From assembly GCA_904501815.1 (NCBI GenBank), contig CAJGCN010000036.1:1-11947 (forward strand): a stretch of 11,947 nt of DNA, given 5' to 3'. A program made the position numbers and the translations under genes. The notes under the pieces were generated by a model. The model ran no database searches and had not been told where the DNA came from. It saw nothing but the letters and a program-made list of their open reading frames with translations. The stretch is from an uncultured Clostridia bacterium (GTDB taxonomy: Bacteria > Bacillota > Clostridia > Christensenellales > Borkfalkiaceae). Shown here piece by piece: positions 5,565-11,857 of the stretch. The stretch's first letter is position 1, and the number at the start of each line of letters is the position of its first letter.

Positions 5565-5583
5565 GGCTTTACGCCTTGTTTTT
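5562..5583 (+). terminator. hairpin with T-run, plus-strand terminator candidate
   Basis: CAAGGC (5562-5567) pairs with GCCTTG (5573-5578) around 5 nt and is followed by TTTTTCTT on the plus strand. No plus-strand gene feeds into it, so it may stop antisense transcription over the prmA promoter. It overlaps the -35 of that promoter. Confidence 0.4.
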
Positions 5584-5628
5584 CTTCTCTAACAAGCCCC
5601 CAACACGGGTCAAAGGGCCATAAGCAAA

Positions 5629-5819
5629 ACCTTCTCCTGTGGGAGAAGGTGTCGTGAGCGCGAAGCGTAGCGAGCCGAACGACGGATGAGGAGTTTCGCC
5701 TCTAAGGCGATTGCGTGGCTTTGCCACGAGAACGGAAAGCAAAGCTTTCCTATTAAAAGTCCGTTTATGTGGGGCGTTGCCCCACTCCCCACCAGAAACT
5801 GAGTTTCTGGACTTCCTAC
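5629..5819. repeat. hairpin-rich repeat island
   Basis: No gene is supported here. A run of palindromes is visible: ACCTTCTCC/GGAGAAGGT (5629-5650, 4-nt loop), then four with 3-nt loops: CGTGGC-ttt-GCCACG (5714-5728), GGAAAGC-aaa-GCTTTCC (5734-5750), GTGGGGC-gtt-GCCCCAC (5769-5785) and CCAGAAAC-tga-GTTTCTGG (5792-5810). The 5629-5695 part, with GACGGATGAGG, resembles dispersed REP-like sequences common in clostridial genomes. Parts of the island recur at 7157-7180 and 9555-9603. Confidence 0.8.
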
Positions 5820-5826
5820 CTTATAT

Positions 5827-5939
5827 CATTGCGACCCCGTGCGACGGGGAGCGTTTCGTGGCAATCTCACCCACCCGTCATTGCGAGCGTAGCGTGGCAA
5901 TCTCACCCACCCGTCATTGCGAGCGTAGCGTGGCAATCT
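5827..5939 (+). repeat. three ATTGC...GCAAT palindromic repeats, two in exact tandem
   Basis: Copy one (5827-5868) has the CCCCGT-gcg-ACGGGG core (5835-5849). Copies two and three (5877-5904 and 5913-5939) have the short GAGCGTAGCG core and are identical, with a 36-bp period including the spacer CACCCACCC. They lie just past the ddl terminator and are non-coding. Confidence 0.88.
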
Positions 5940-5943
5940 AAAA

Positions 5944-5964
5944 GGCAAGGCGTGATGCCTTGCC
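5944..5964 (-). terminator. terminator of the murF-ddl operon
   Basis: GGCAAGGC (5944-5951) pairs perfectly with GCCTTGCC (5957-5964) around a 5-nt loop, 10 nt beyond the ddl stop. On the minus strand a short TTTTAG run follows, so it is strong in stem but modest in T-run. Confidence 0.6.
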
Positions 5965-5973
5965 CGTTCGCAA

Positions 5974-7092
5974 TCATTTTTCTAAAATCCCCGTGTGAAT
6001 TATGCGTTTCTCGCTCGTTTTTAAGCGAGCTATCGCATCTTCTAATAACGAACCGAAAAAAGTCCTTGCTTCGGATATTCGGTCGCAAAATAAGTAATAC
6101 GCAAGTGAACCGGGCACGGTGTTGACTTCCCCTAAATACACCTTATCTCCGCTTAAAAGATAGTCCATTCGCACCACCCCGTACATACTCATTCGCTTGT
6201 ATAGCGTTTTCGTGTACATACGGATACGCTCACGCAATTCTCCTTTCACTTCAACCCTGCCCCGCGTATTTTGCATTTTACTCGCAGTTTTTCCCGCAAG
6301 CTCGCCGTCTTTTAAATATTTATCCGCAAAGCTGTAAATGCCTTCTCCGCTCGCCGCTTCTTCAGGCTCGGAAACAAAAATCTCCCCGCCGAGTGAATAC
6401 GCCGCGCAGTTGATATCTTTTTTACCTTTTAAGAATTTCTCCACAACTACCCGCTCGTCAAGCTCAAACGCCACTTCGAGCGATTCTTTAATTTCTTCTT
6501 CGTTTTCCGCAACGGTAAGACCAATCGACGAGCCTAATCTCGCAGGCTTGACAATCACGGGATACCCAAGCCGAGTTTGGATATTTTTGAGTAAAAACGC
6601 CCCACGCCGACGGTACTCCGCTTCTTCAAATCGCACGAATTCAACGGTCGGCACGCTCAACGCCTTTGCCGCAATCTTCGTCAAGCCCTTATCCATAAAC
6701 ACTCCCGACGCGGTAAGCTCAGGCGAAGCAAGCGGAATTCCGTTCATTTGCATCAGCGCGGCAACCCCGCCGCCTTCCCCCAACCCACCGTGACAGCAAT
6801 TCAACGCCACGTCTATTTTTCCTAACTCTTTGAGCTTTTTCCCCCCACCGCGAAAAATATACGCCTTTCCGCCTTCAAAAATCACCCGTTCAAAGCTCTC
6901 GCAATTCCCTTTTCGAAAAGTATCCAACGAAAACATACTCTTCGCCGTATAAAACGCCCCGTCCGTATGTAAATATACGGGAATTACTTGATACTTCGCC
7001 CCGTCGAGCACGTTTACCACGAACGTACCCGTCAGCACGGAAATCTCGTTTTCGCAAGACTTCCCCCCAAACACGACCGCCACTCTACGCAT
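5974..7092 (-). CDS. ddl: D-alanine--D-alanine ligase
   Basis: A 372-aa ATP-grasp enzyme that joins two D-Ala to make the dipeptide MurF adds to the peptidoglycan precursor. The N-terminal domain has VVFGGKSCENEIS (6-18, with E14 in the D-Ala site position) and NCCHGGLGEGGG (98-109). The ATP-grasp part has VIVKPARLGSSIG (179-191), VVVEKF (215-220) and the metal-binding end GEVNTVPGSLAYY (321-333, E322 and N324). DKY at 257-259 is the omega-loop region found in D-Ala-adding ligases, arguing against a D-lactate ligase. SLAYY after NTVPG, instead of the FT/MT seen in E. coli and Bacillus enzymes, is a lineage variant. The ATG at 7092 has GGAGGTG upstream at long spacing (about 12 nt). It follows murF by 98 nt. 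Confidence 0.93.
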   Translation of the reverse strand: MRRVAVVFGGKSCENEISVLTGTFVVNVLDGAKYQVIPVYLHTDGAFYTAKSMFSLDTFRKGNCESFERVIFEGGKAYIFRGGGKKLKELGKIDVALNCCHGGLGEGGGVAALMQMNGIPLASPELTASGVFMDKGLTKIAAKALSVPTVEFVRFEEAEYRRRGAFLLKNIQTRLGYPVIVKPARLGSSIGLTVAENEEEIKESLEVAFELDERVVVEKFLKGKKDINCAAYSLGGEIFVSEPEEAASGEGIYSFADKYLKDGELAGKTASKMQNTRGRVEVKGELRERIRMYTKTLYKRMSMYGVVRMDYLLSGDKVYLGEVNTVPGSLAYYLFCDRISEARTFFGSLLEDAIARLKTSEKRIIHTGILEK

Positions 7093-7190
7093 AAAACAAA
7101 AAACACCTCCGCCGCAAATTTTTCAGCTTTGGTGTTTCGTTAATTTTTCTTTTGGAATAGGAAAGCAAAGCTTTCCGTTTCTAACAAGGG
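7093..7190 (-). promoter_or_regulatory. murF-ddl intergenic leader with repeat hairpin and paired ribosome binding site
   Basis: Two structures lie here. GGAAAGC/GCTTTCC with a 3-nt loop (7160-7176) is a copy of the palindrome at 5734-5750, including its flanks. Nearer ddl, AAACACC pairs with GGTGTTT (7 bp, 23-nt loop) on the minus strand between about 7138 and 7102; its 3' arm contains the GGTG of the ddl ribosome binding site and is followed by T-rich sequence. Regulation is possible but not shown. Confidence 0.45.
7160..7176. repeat. solo copy of the GGAAAGC triplet-loop palindrome
   Basis: GGAAAGC, 3-nt loop, GCTTTCC. Read on the minus strand it is followed by TATTCCAAAAG, closely matching TATTAAAAG after the copy at 5734-5750, and both are preceded by AAC, so the two are related insertions and not chance hairpins. 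Confidence 0.7.
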
Positions 7191-8789
7191 TTAATACGCG
7201 TCGGGCAAATCGTTCAAAAATAATACGCAATCGCCTGCGTTCAAGCCCGTGAGTTCTTCTTGCGCAAGCGCGAGCGTTTTCACAACGGTTAATTTTTCCG
7301 CGTCGCCACCGGCTTTTAGATACCCGTTCTTTACCGCCCCGACGAGCGTTTCGCCAACGAGAATAACGCGGTCTACTTCCGCTTTTGCAATCTCTTCGCC
7401 CAGCCGTTCGTTCACGGCTTCTTCCAAAACGCCACATTCCACGATACCCGGCGTAATCAACCATTTTTTTCCGTCAAAACGGCTGAGGGCGGCAATCGCT
7501 TCTTTCGCGCCCTTTTCGTTTGCGTTATACGCGTCGTCTAAAATATACCGCCCGCCGTTTTCCAAAAGCTGTAAGCGGTGGGGCACGGGCATAAGCTCTT
7601 TAATCCCGTCCGCAATTTCTTCCGCCGACACACCTAACTCATAGGCAAGCCGTGCCGCTAACGATATATTTTCCGCGTTATGTACGCCCAAAAGCTTGGT
7701 ACGCACGAAAATTTCCTTTCCGCCAAGCACGAGCGTAAACTCCGTTTCTTTTGCTTTCGGTTGCAAATTCTTAATTTCCGCACCGCTCAAAATTTCCCGA
7801 GTTTCCCCCGTCTTTTGAATACGCTCTAAAACTTCCTTACCGCAAACGATTTTCCCGCCGTCTTTCACCCCCGAAAGGATTTCACATTTAGCTTTAAACA
7901 CGTTCTCTTCCGAGCCGAACGACTGAATATGTTGCGCGCATACGCCCGTAAACACGGCGCAGTCAGGCTTTACGAGTGCGCAAAGTTCCGCTATATCCCC
8001 TGCCTTTCGCGCGCCCATTTCCGCAATCAACACCTGTTTCCCTTGAAATTCAGGCGAAAACACCGTTTTCGCTATCCCCATCGGCGTATTATACGATTCA
8101 GGCGTAGCCACGACCGCATACTTTTTTGCAAGCAACGTAGCGAGCATATTTTTCACGGAAGTTTTTCCGTAGCTTCCCACGACCGCCACGCGGAGCATTT
8201 GCGTTTCGTCCAAAACTTTCCCCGCGCACGCCACGAATTTTTTATTGCTTGCGTTTGCAAATATTCCCACGAGCCAATTCGCAAAAATAAACCCGAACGG
8301 CGTAAGCAGGGGGACGAACGCAAACGGCACGAACGCGAACGCTTGATACAGCTCGCTTTCAATCACCGCGCTCAAAAAATCTAATAACGCAATACATAAA
8401 TAACTCAAACACGCAAGCGCGAGCGCGTATACGACCGCAATTTTTTTCACCCTCGCCGTAAATTTAACGGGGACTTTCAGGGCGTATTTTTTTTCGGCAA
8501 TCAAAAAGAGTACGCAAAACAAAAAGAAAGGAAGTACCGTCGCAATTCGCGCGGCAAGCGTGCTCCAAAGCGAAAAAGAAAGCGCGACGATAGCCGTTGT
8601 CAAAAATCCCATTAACCCCCAAAGGCTTAAACGGTTAAAAAATAAATTTTCCGATCGCCTGAGCCAACGCCAAACCCCGCCCGATTGATAACCGCTTTGT
8701 TGCGCAATCCCCAAAAGCCGCGCCGTTCCAAAAAAGAGAAACGCCGCGCAAACTACGCTTGCTAAGATTTTTATCCAAATCTCAATCAT
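7191..8789 (-). CDS. murF: membrane-anchored MurF-type ligase (UDP-MurNAc-tripeptide--D-Ala-D-Ala ligase)
   Basis: A 532-aa protein. Residues 1-175 form about five hydrophobic segments (around 5-25, 55-78, 83-98, 117-140, 148-176), absent from E. coli MurF but known in MurF-like proteins of some Clostridia. The Mur ligase part follows: P-loop VVGSYGKTSVK (203-213), YNTPMG (233-238), EMGARKAGDI (257-266), HIQSFGS near 287, PHRLQ (403-407) and DDAYNAN (418-424), closing with FLNDLPDAY, the MurF C-terminal signature. It should add D-Ala-D-Ala to the tripeptide precursor at the inner membrane surface. Its ATG overlaps the preceding hydrolase gene by 8 nt (ATGATTGA), with AGAGGAG upstream. The ddl gene that makes its substrate follows. 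Another Mur ligase-like function is possible, but the ddl neighbour argues for MurF. Confidence 0.88.
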   Translation of the reverse strand: MIEIWIKILASVVCAAFLFFGTARLLGIAQQSGYQSGGVWRWLRRSENLFFNRLSLWGLMGFLTTAIVALSFSLWSTLAARIATVLPFFLFCVLFLIAEKKYALKVPVKFTARVKKIAVVYALALACLSYLCIALLDFLSAVIESELYQAFAFVPFAFVPLLTPFGFIFANWLVGIFANASNKKFVACAGKVLDETQMLRVAVVGSYGKTSVKNMLATLLAKKYAVVATPESYNTPMGIAKTVFSPEFQGKQVLIAEMGARKAGDIAELCALVKPDCAVFTGVCAQHIQSFGSEENVFKAKCEILSGVKDGGKIVCGKEVLERIQKTGETREILSGAEIKNLQPKAKETEFTLVLGGKEIFVRTKLLGVHNAENISLAARLAYELGVSAEEIADGIKELMPVPHRLQLLENGGRYILDDAYNANEKGAKEAIAALSRFDGKKWLITPGIVECGVLEEAVNERLGEEIAKAEVDRVILVGETLVGAVKNGYLKAGGDAEKLTVVKTLALAQEELTGLNAGDCVLFLNDLPDAY

Positions 8790-9498
8790 ACGAAAAAAAC
8801 TCCTCTACCAACAAATTAAACGCAAGCGGATTTTCTAAGAAAGCAAAATGTCCGCCGTCTATCATTTTCAGCTCCGCGTTGGGAAAACACCGAAGATATT
8901 CTTTCGCTTCGGCTAAAGTCGTCGTGCGATCTTCCCGCCCTTCCACGATCAAAACGCGATTTTTTACTTCCCGCGCATCCCCGCGCAAATCTTCGTTCAC
9001 GATTTTTTTATAACTTTCTTTCATTATCGGGGAAAGAGTACGGTACTCCGCGCTCCCGAACCTGCGCTCGGCAAACTTCGGCGCGATTTTTCTCACAAGC
9101 CGATACGCCTTTACTTTACATTTATAAGCAAATCCACGCTTTAAAATCACGCCCGCAGGCCCTGTTAAAACGATTTCGTCAAATACCTGCCCGTCTGTTT
9201 TTGCCATTTTCACAGCAACCCTGCACCCGAAAGAATGAGCAATGACTTTCGGTTTTTCCACACCGAGCAAGGCAAAAACTTCTTTCGTCCAAACCGCGTA
9301 ATCTTCAACGGAAAAGGGCTCTACGAGCTTTTCACTTTTCCCAAACCCTAAAAAATCAATTGCGGTCACCCGATAAAACTGAGAGAAATACTCGATTTGT
9401 TCGATAAAAGTTTCCTTACAAGCGAGATACCCGTGCAACAACACGAGATCCTTTCCTTTTCCCTTTCGTACGTAAGAAACGCTCTCTAACTTAACCGT
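8782..9498 (-). CDS. alpha/beta hydrolase with a probable ACG start
   Basis: An alpha/beta-hydrolase-fold protein of unknown substrate. From position 9498 it has 238 aa; from the first ordinary start codon, a GTG at 9444, 220 aa. The longer form is preferred: GTG would begin inside the first core strand (KDLVLLHGY), removing the YVRKGKGK lead-in typical of the family, and no ribosome binding site lies near it. Upstream in the same frame, GGGGGAG sits 7 nt before an ACG at 9498-9496, where the start codon would be expected; a TAA closes the frame just above. In the 238-aa numbering the nucleophile elbow is AHSFG (S89), the acid D190 (GREDRT) and the base H217 (GGHF); HG after LL is the oxyanion-hole motif. 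It has no signal peptide and is coupled to murF by an 8-nt overlap. The ACG may instead be a sequencing or assembly error for ATG. Confidence 0.8.
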   Translation of the reverse strand, partial: TVKLESVSYVRKGKGKDLVLLHGYLACKETFIEQIEYFSQFYRVTAIDFLGFGKSEKLVEPFSVEDYAVWTKEVFALLGVEKPKVIAHSFGCRVAVKMAKTDGQVFDEIVLTGPAGVILKRGFAYKCKVKAYRLVRKIAPKFAERRFGSAEYRTLSPIMKESYKKIVNEDLRGDAREVKNRVLIVEGREDRTTTLAEAKEYLRCFPNAELKMIDGGHFAFLENPLAFNLLVEEFFSYD

Positions 9499-9554
9499 AC
9501 TTTCTCTCCCCCTATTTTATTTAGAACTACAAAATTCCTTTTTTCAAAGGTCAA

Positions 9555-9603
9555 GGGGTTTTGCCCCGTACCCCCACTAAAAACTGAGTTTCTGGACTTC
9601 CTA
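9555..9603. repeat. second copy of the two-hairpin repeat
   Basis: GGGGT-ttt-GCCCC (9555-9567, one G-T pair), a CCCCCAC linker, then CTAAAAAC-tga-GTTTCTGG (9577-9595, one mismatch and one wobble) and GACTTCCTA. The same order of parts is at 5771-5818. The right end touches the rimI stop codon (9604-9606), so it may double as the end structure of the tsaE-tsaB-rimI mRNA. Between it and 9498 a weak promoter (TTGAAA, 18 nt, TAAATA) could serve the hydrolase-murF-ddl genes. Confidence 0.75.
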
Positions 9604-10050
9604 TCATCTGTTCGTATCCACTAAGCTTTTGCGCATCACGAACGCGTCTTCGCCGTCGGGATAGTAGCGTTTTCTTACGCCGAACTTTTCAAAACCGACG
9701 TTGCGGTATAAAGCTAACGCATTTGCGTTAGAAACGCGTACTTCTAAAAACATATTCTCTGCGCCACGCATTTTGGAACGGGAGCAAAGCTCGGCAATCA
9801 GGCGTTTGCCTAAACCTTGACGTCGCCATTCTTTTGCAACCGCCACCACACCGATTTCCGAATCTTCAAACACCGCAGAAGCGCACGCATACGCTACGAT
9901 TTCGCCCTTTTCTTCTAAGACCACGCCCACGAAATACGGGGAATGGAACGCAGAAAGAAAGGTTTGCTCACTCCAAGCGTCGGTAAAGCAGACCTTTTCC
10001 AGCTCCGCAATCGTAGGGATATCTTCTTCCCTCCAGTCGCGCGCGAACAT
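9604..10050 (-). CDS. rimI: ribosomal protein S18 N-alanine acetyltransferase RimI
   Basis: A 148-aa GNAT-fold acetyltransferase. The acetyl-CoA pyrophosphate loop is RRQGLG at 76-81, preceded by the strand EIGVVAVAKEW (65-75). The family signature LEVRVSNANALALYRNVGF (102-120) and the following RKRYYPDGEDAFVM (127-139) are what separates RimI from other GNATs; E103 and Y115 lie at positions linked to catalysis. It acetylates the N-terminus of ribosomal protein S18 in E. coli; targets in Clostridia may be broader. The ATG overlaps the tsaB stop by one base (TAATG) with AAAGGTG upstream, so translation is coupled. The usual next gene, tsaD, is missing; a hairpin repeat follows at once. Confidence 0.93.
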   Translation of the reverse strand: MFARDWREEDIPTIAELEKVCFTDAWSEQTFLSAFHSPYFVGVVLEEKGEIVAYACASAVFEDSEIGVVAVAKEWRRQGLGKRLIAELCSRSKMRGAENMFLEVRVSNANALALYRNVGFEKFGVRKRYYPDGEDAFVMRKSLVDTNR

Positions 10051-10679
10051 TATTCACCTTTCTCGCGGTTAATTTCCGCTGAACTTTTCCGCACGTATAA
10101 CGCTTCTAATTCCCCGAACAGCCCCGCTTCCGATTTTGCCTTAACCGCGCCCAAAAGCCCCTGCACGGGGTCAACTTTTTGCACCGTTTGGCGAGCTTGA
10201 ACGGGTAAATCAGTTGCCGCGCAGAGCGCGTAGCCGTCTTGTGCCAAAGCCAACACTTCGTCTTCGCTTAAATACGCAGGGGGAATGCTCACCCGTCCGT
10301 TTTCGTATCCGCAAGCGTAATAAAACCCGTGCAACGCATCAATCAAGCATAATTTTTTCTCGCCTACCGCATTATATGCCACGACGTCGAAAGAAGTGAC
10401 GGGCAAAGTAGGTTTCCCGCAAGCTAACGCAAATCCCTTCACCGCCGAAATCCCGATACGAATTCCCGTAAACGACCCCGCGCCCACGACGGCGGAGAAA
10501 AATTCACAGTTCTGCAAAGTCATAGAAGCTTTTTTCAAAACTTCGTCCACCGCGTTCATAAACGACGGGGAATGTTTCATTGCGCAATCGGGCAAAAAGA
10601 CGGAAAATTCTTCCCCGTCTTTGCTTGCTACTACCGTAAGATAATTCGCACTCGTATCAATCGCCAAAAAATTTTTCAA
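10050..10679 (-). CDS. tsaB: t6A37 biosynthesis protein TsaB
   Basis: A 209-aa ASKHA-fold protein, the non-catalytic partner that dimerises with TsaD in the threonylcarbamoyl transferase complex for tRNA A37. Signatures are FLAIDTSANY (4-13), the helix after MKHSPS (34-39) and GAGSFTGIRIG (66-76), which is highly conserved in TsaB. The C-terminal half is variable, as usual. It starts at a TTG whose TTGA overlaps the tsaE TGA stop by 4 nt; no better start lies near and the N-terminus fits the family. The upstream AAGAGAG is a weak ribosome binding site, so translation probably depends on coupling to tsaE. Its essential partner tsaD is not in the window. Confidence 0.94.
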   Translation of the reverse strand: MKNFLAIDTSANYLTVVASKDGEEFSVFLPDCAMKHSPSFMNAVDEVLKKASMTLQNCEFFSAVVGAGSFTGIRIGISAVKGFALACGKPTLPVTSFDVVAYNAVGEKKLCLIDALHGFYYACGYENGRVSIPPAYLSEDEVLALAQDGYALCAATDLPVQARQTVQKVDPVQGLLGAVKAKSEAGLFGELEALYVRKSSAEINREKGE

Positions 10680-11077
10680 TACCGTATCTCTCTTTGATTT
10701 TCGTCTATTTTTACAATTTGCACCCGCTTCACCGTCTTAGGCAACAACGGAGCAATATTCTGCGCCCACTCAACCAAGCATACTCCGCCCATATCAAAAT
10801 AATCGGCAAGTCCGAGCGATTCCGCCTGTCCAACGCTTTCTATCCGATAACAATCGTAGTGAAATAACCTACCGTCGTAATCGTTCATATAAGCGTAGTT
10901 CGGGCTGGTCACTTCTTCGTCAATTCCAAGCCCTTTCGCCACGCCTTTGGCAAACACGGTTTTACCCGCGCCCATATCGCCGTCTAAAAGCACGACGTCG
11001 CCCGCCGTAAGAGTTTTGGCATACTGTTCCGCAAACGCTTCCGTTTCTTCACGGGAATTTGAAATAAATGTTTTCAT
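10676..11077 (-). CDS. tsaE: t6A37 biosynthesis ATPase TsaE
   Basis: A 133-aa P-loop ATPase that binds the TsaB-TsaD complex and is needed for its turnover in t6A synthesis. The Walker A motif is GDMGAGKT (33-40). TSPNYAY (57-63), HYDCYRIE (73-80) and LVEWAQ (101-106) follow, the normal TsaE order; SPNY replaces the usual SPTF/SPTY. The length is slightly short of the typical 140-160. The ATG at 11077 is only six nt after a TATAAT box and has no ribosome binding site, so the mRNA is probably leaderless. It is first in tsaE-tsaB-rimI, with overlapping junctions. Confidence 0.94.
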   Translation of the reverse strand: MKTFISNSREETEAFAEQYAKTLTAGDVVLLDGDMGAGKTVFAKGVAKGLGIDEEVTSPNYAYMNDYDGRLFHYDCYRIESVGQAESLGLADYFDMGGVCLVEWAQNIAPLLPKTVKRVQIVKIDENQREIRY

Positions 11078-11083
11078 AACTCT

Positions 11084-11112
11084 ATTATAATACCTTAGCG
11101 AAATTTTTGCAA
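11084..11112 (-). promoter_or_regulatory. sigma-A promoter of tsaE-tsaB-rimI, leaderless geometry
   Basis: On the minus strand TTGCAA (11112-11107), 17 nt, TATAAT (11089-11084), then AGAGTT and the ATG at 11077. A start 7 nt past the -10 falls on the A of the ATG. The promoter fits entirely in the 45-nt gap after ribU. Confidence 0.75.
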
Positions 11113-11122
11113 TCGTTTGCGC

Positions 11123-11728
11123 TTAAATTTTCATTTTTTTGAACAGATAAGAAAGCCGTTTATACAAAATCACCGCCAAAACGGATACTAAAAGGGTTTT
11201 AATAAGATTAAACGCCAAAATATACCCCCAAAGCGAAGCAAACGCTTGACTCGCCCCCGCCCCCATATATAAGGGGAAATTGATAAAACGATTCACGGGC
11301 AACGCCACGAGCGTACCAATCACGCACGCAACCCCCAGCGACAGCGCAACCGCCTTAATCCCTTTTTTATAACGGTATAAAACGGTAGGAAACAAAATAT
11401 ACGCGCTCGTCACGAGTATATTCGCAAGTTCGCCAACACCGCCCGAGCCCGACCCGGAAATTGCCCGAAGTCCTTCTTTTAAAACGCATACGATTACCCC
11501 TTCGACAGGTCCTAACAAAAATCCAATCAAAAGAATAAACACGTTCCCAAAATCCAGCTCTAAAAAGTTCGCGGCAGGGAACAAGGGAATTTCCAAAAAA
11601 CTAACGAGATAGGAAATCGCAACGAACAACGCCATCACGGCAATTCTCTTCGCCGAAAACCGTTGTTTTATCATAGCTTTTCCCGTTGAACGAGTACCTG
11701 CCCCCGTGTTTTTCTCTTTTACTTCCAT
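11123..11728 (-). CDS. ribU: riboflavin ECF transporter substrate-binding subunit RibU
   Basis: A 201-aa integral membrane S component that captures riboflavin and works with the shared ECF module (EcfA, EcfA', EcfT), which is not here. After a polar head (1-27) come about six hydrophobic segments (around 28-48, 62-84, 104-118, 124-148, 162-185 and the C-terminal end). FLELDFGNVFILLIGFLLGP (55-74) and GGVGELANI (96-104) are RibU-type signatures. The ATG at 11728 has AAGGAG 9-10 nt before it. A longer frame opening with TTG at 11782 is rejected because it starts in the terminator stem-loop T-run and lacks a ribosome binding site. The FMN riboswitch upstream supports riboflavin as the substrate and implies shut-off when FMN is abundant. 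Confidence 0.92.
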   Translation of the reverse strand: MEVKEKNTGAGTRSTGKAMIKQRFSAKRIAVMALFVAISYLVSFLEIPLFPAANFLELDFGNVFILLIGFLLGPVEGVIVCVLKEGLRAISGSGSGGVGELANILVTSAYILFPTVLYRYKKGIKAVALSLGVACVIGTLVALPVNRFINFPLYMGAGASQAFASLWGYILAFNLIKTLLVSVLAVILYKRLSYLFKKMKI

Positions 11729-11780
11729 TTCCAAACACTCCTTTCGTGTAATTTTTTCTTTCTTTCCATTATGAAAGAGC

Positions 11781-11806
11781 AAAACGCCCCTACGACAGTA
11801 GGGGCG
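11781..11806 (-). terminator. riboswitch-controlled terminator before ribU
   Basis: CGCCCCTAC (11785-11793) pairs perfectly with GTAGGGGCG (11798-11806) around a 4-nt loop, followed on the minus strand by TTTT. It lies between the FMN aptamer and ribU, so it is most likely the expression platform, formed when FMN is bound. Confidence 0.85.
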
Positions 11807-11857
11807 AACTTACGCAAAAACCGTTCCCAAGAAAGCGTGCGCTCTTGTGAAAACTCG

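Noticed and set aside
5826..5940. CRISPR-like array with 36-bp period
   Set aside because: Only two exact units, the spacers are identical, and the unit belongs to a dispersed repeat; no cas genes are near.
5610..5941. Open frames on both strands over the repeat island
   Set aside because: Same reason: repeat-derived peptides with no start signals or family resemblance.
7123..7464. 113-aa minus-strand frame overlapping the end of murF
   Set aside because: Different frame from murF, Arg/Gly-rich, no ribosome binding site; a shadow of murF and the intergenic hairpin.
11729..11782. TTG start giving ribU 18 extra residues
   Set aside because: The TTG lies at the terminator T-run with no ribosome binding site, while AAGGAG precedes the ATG at 11728 at good spacing.
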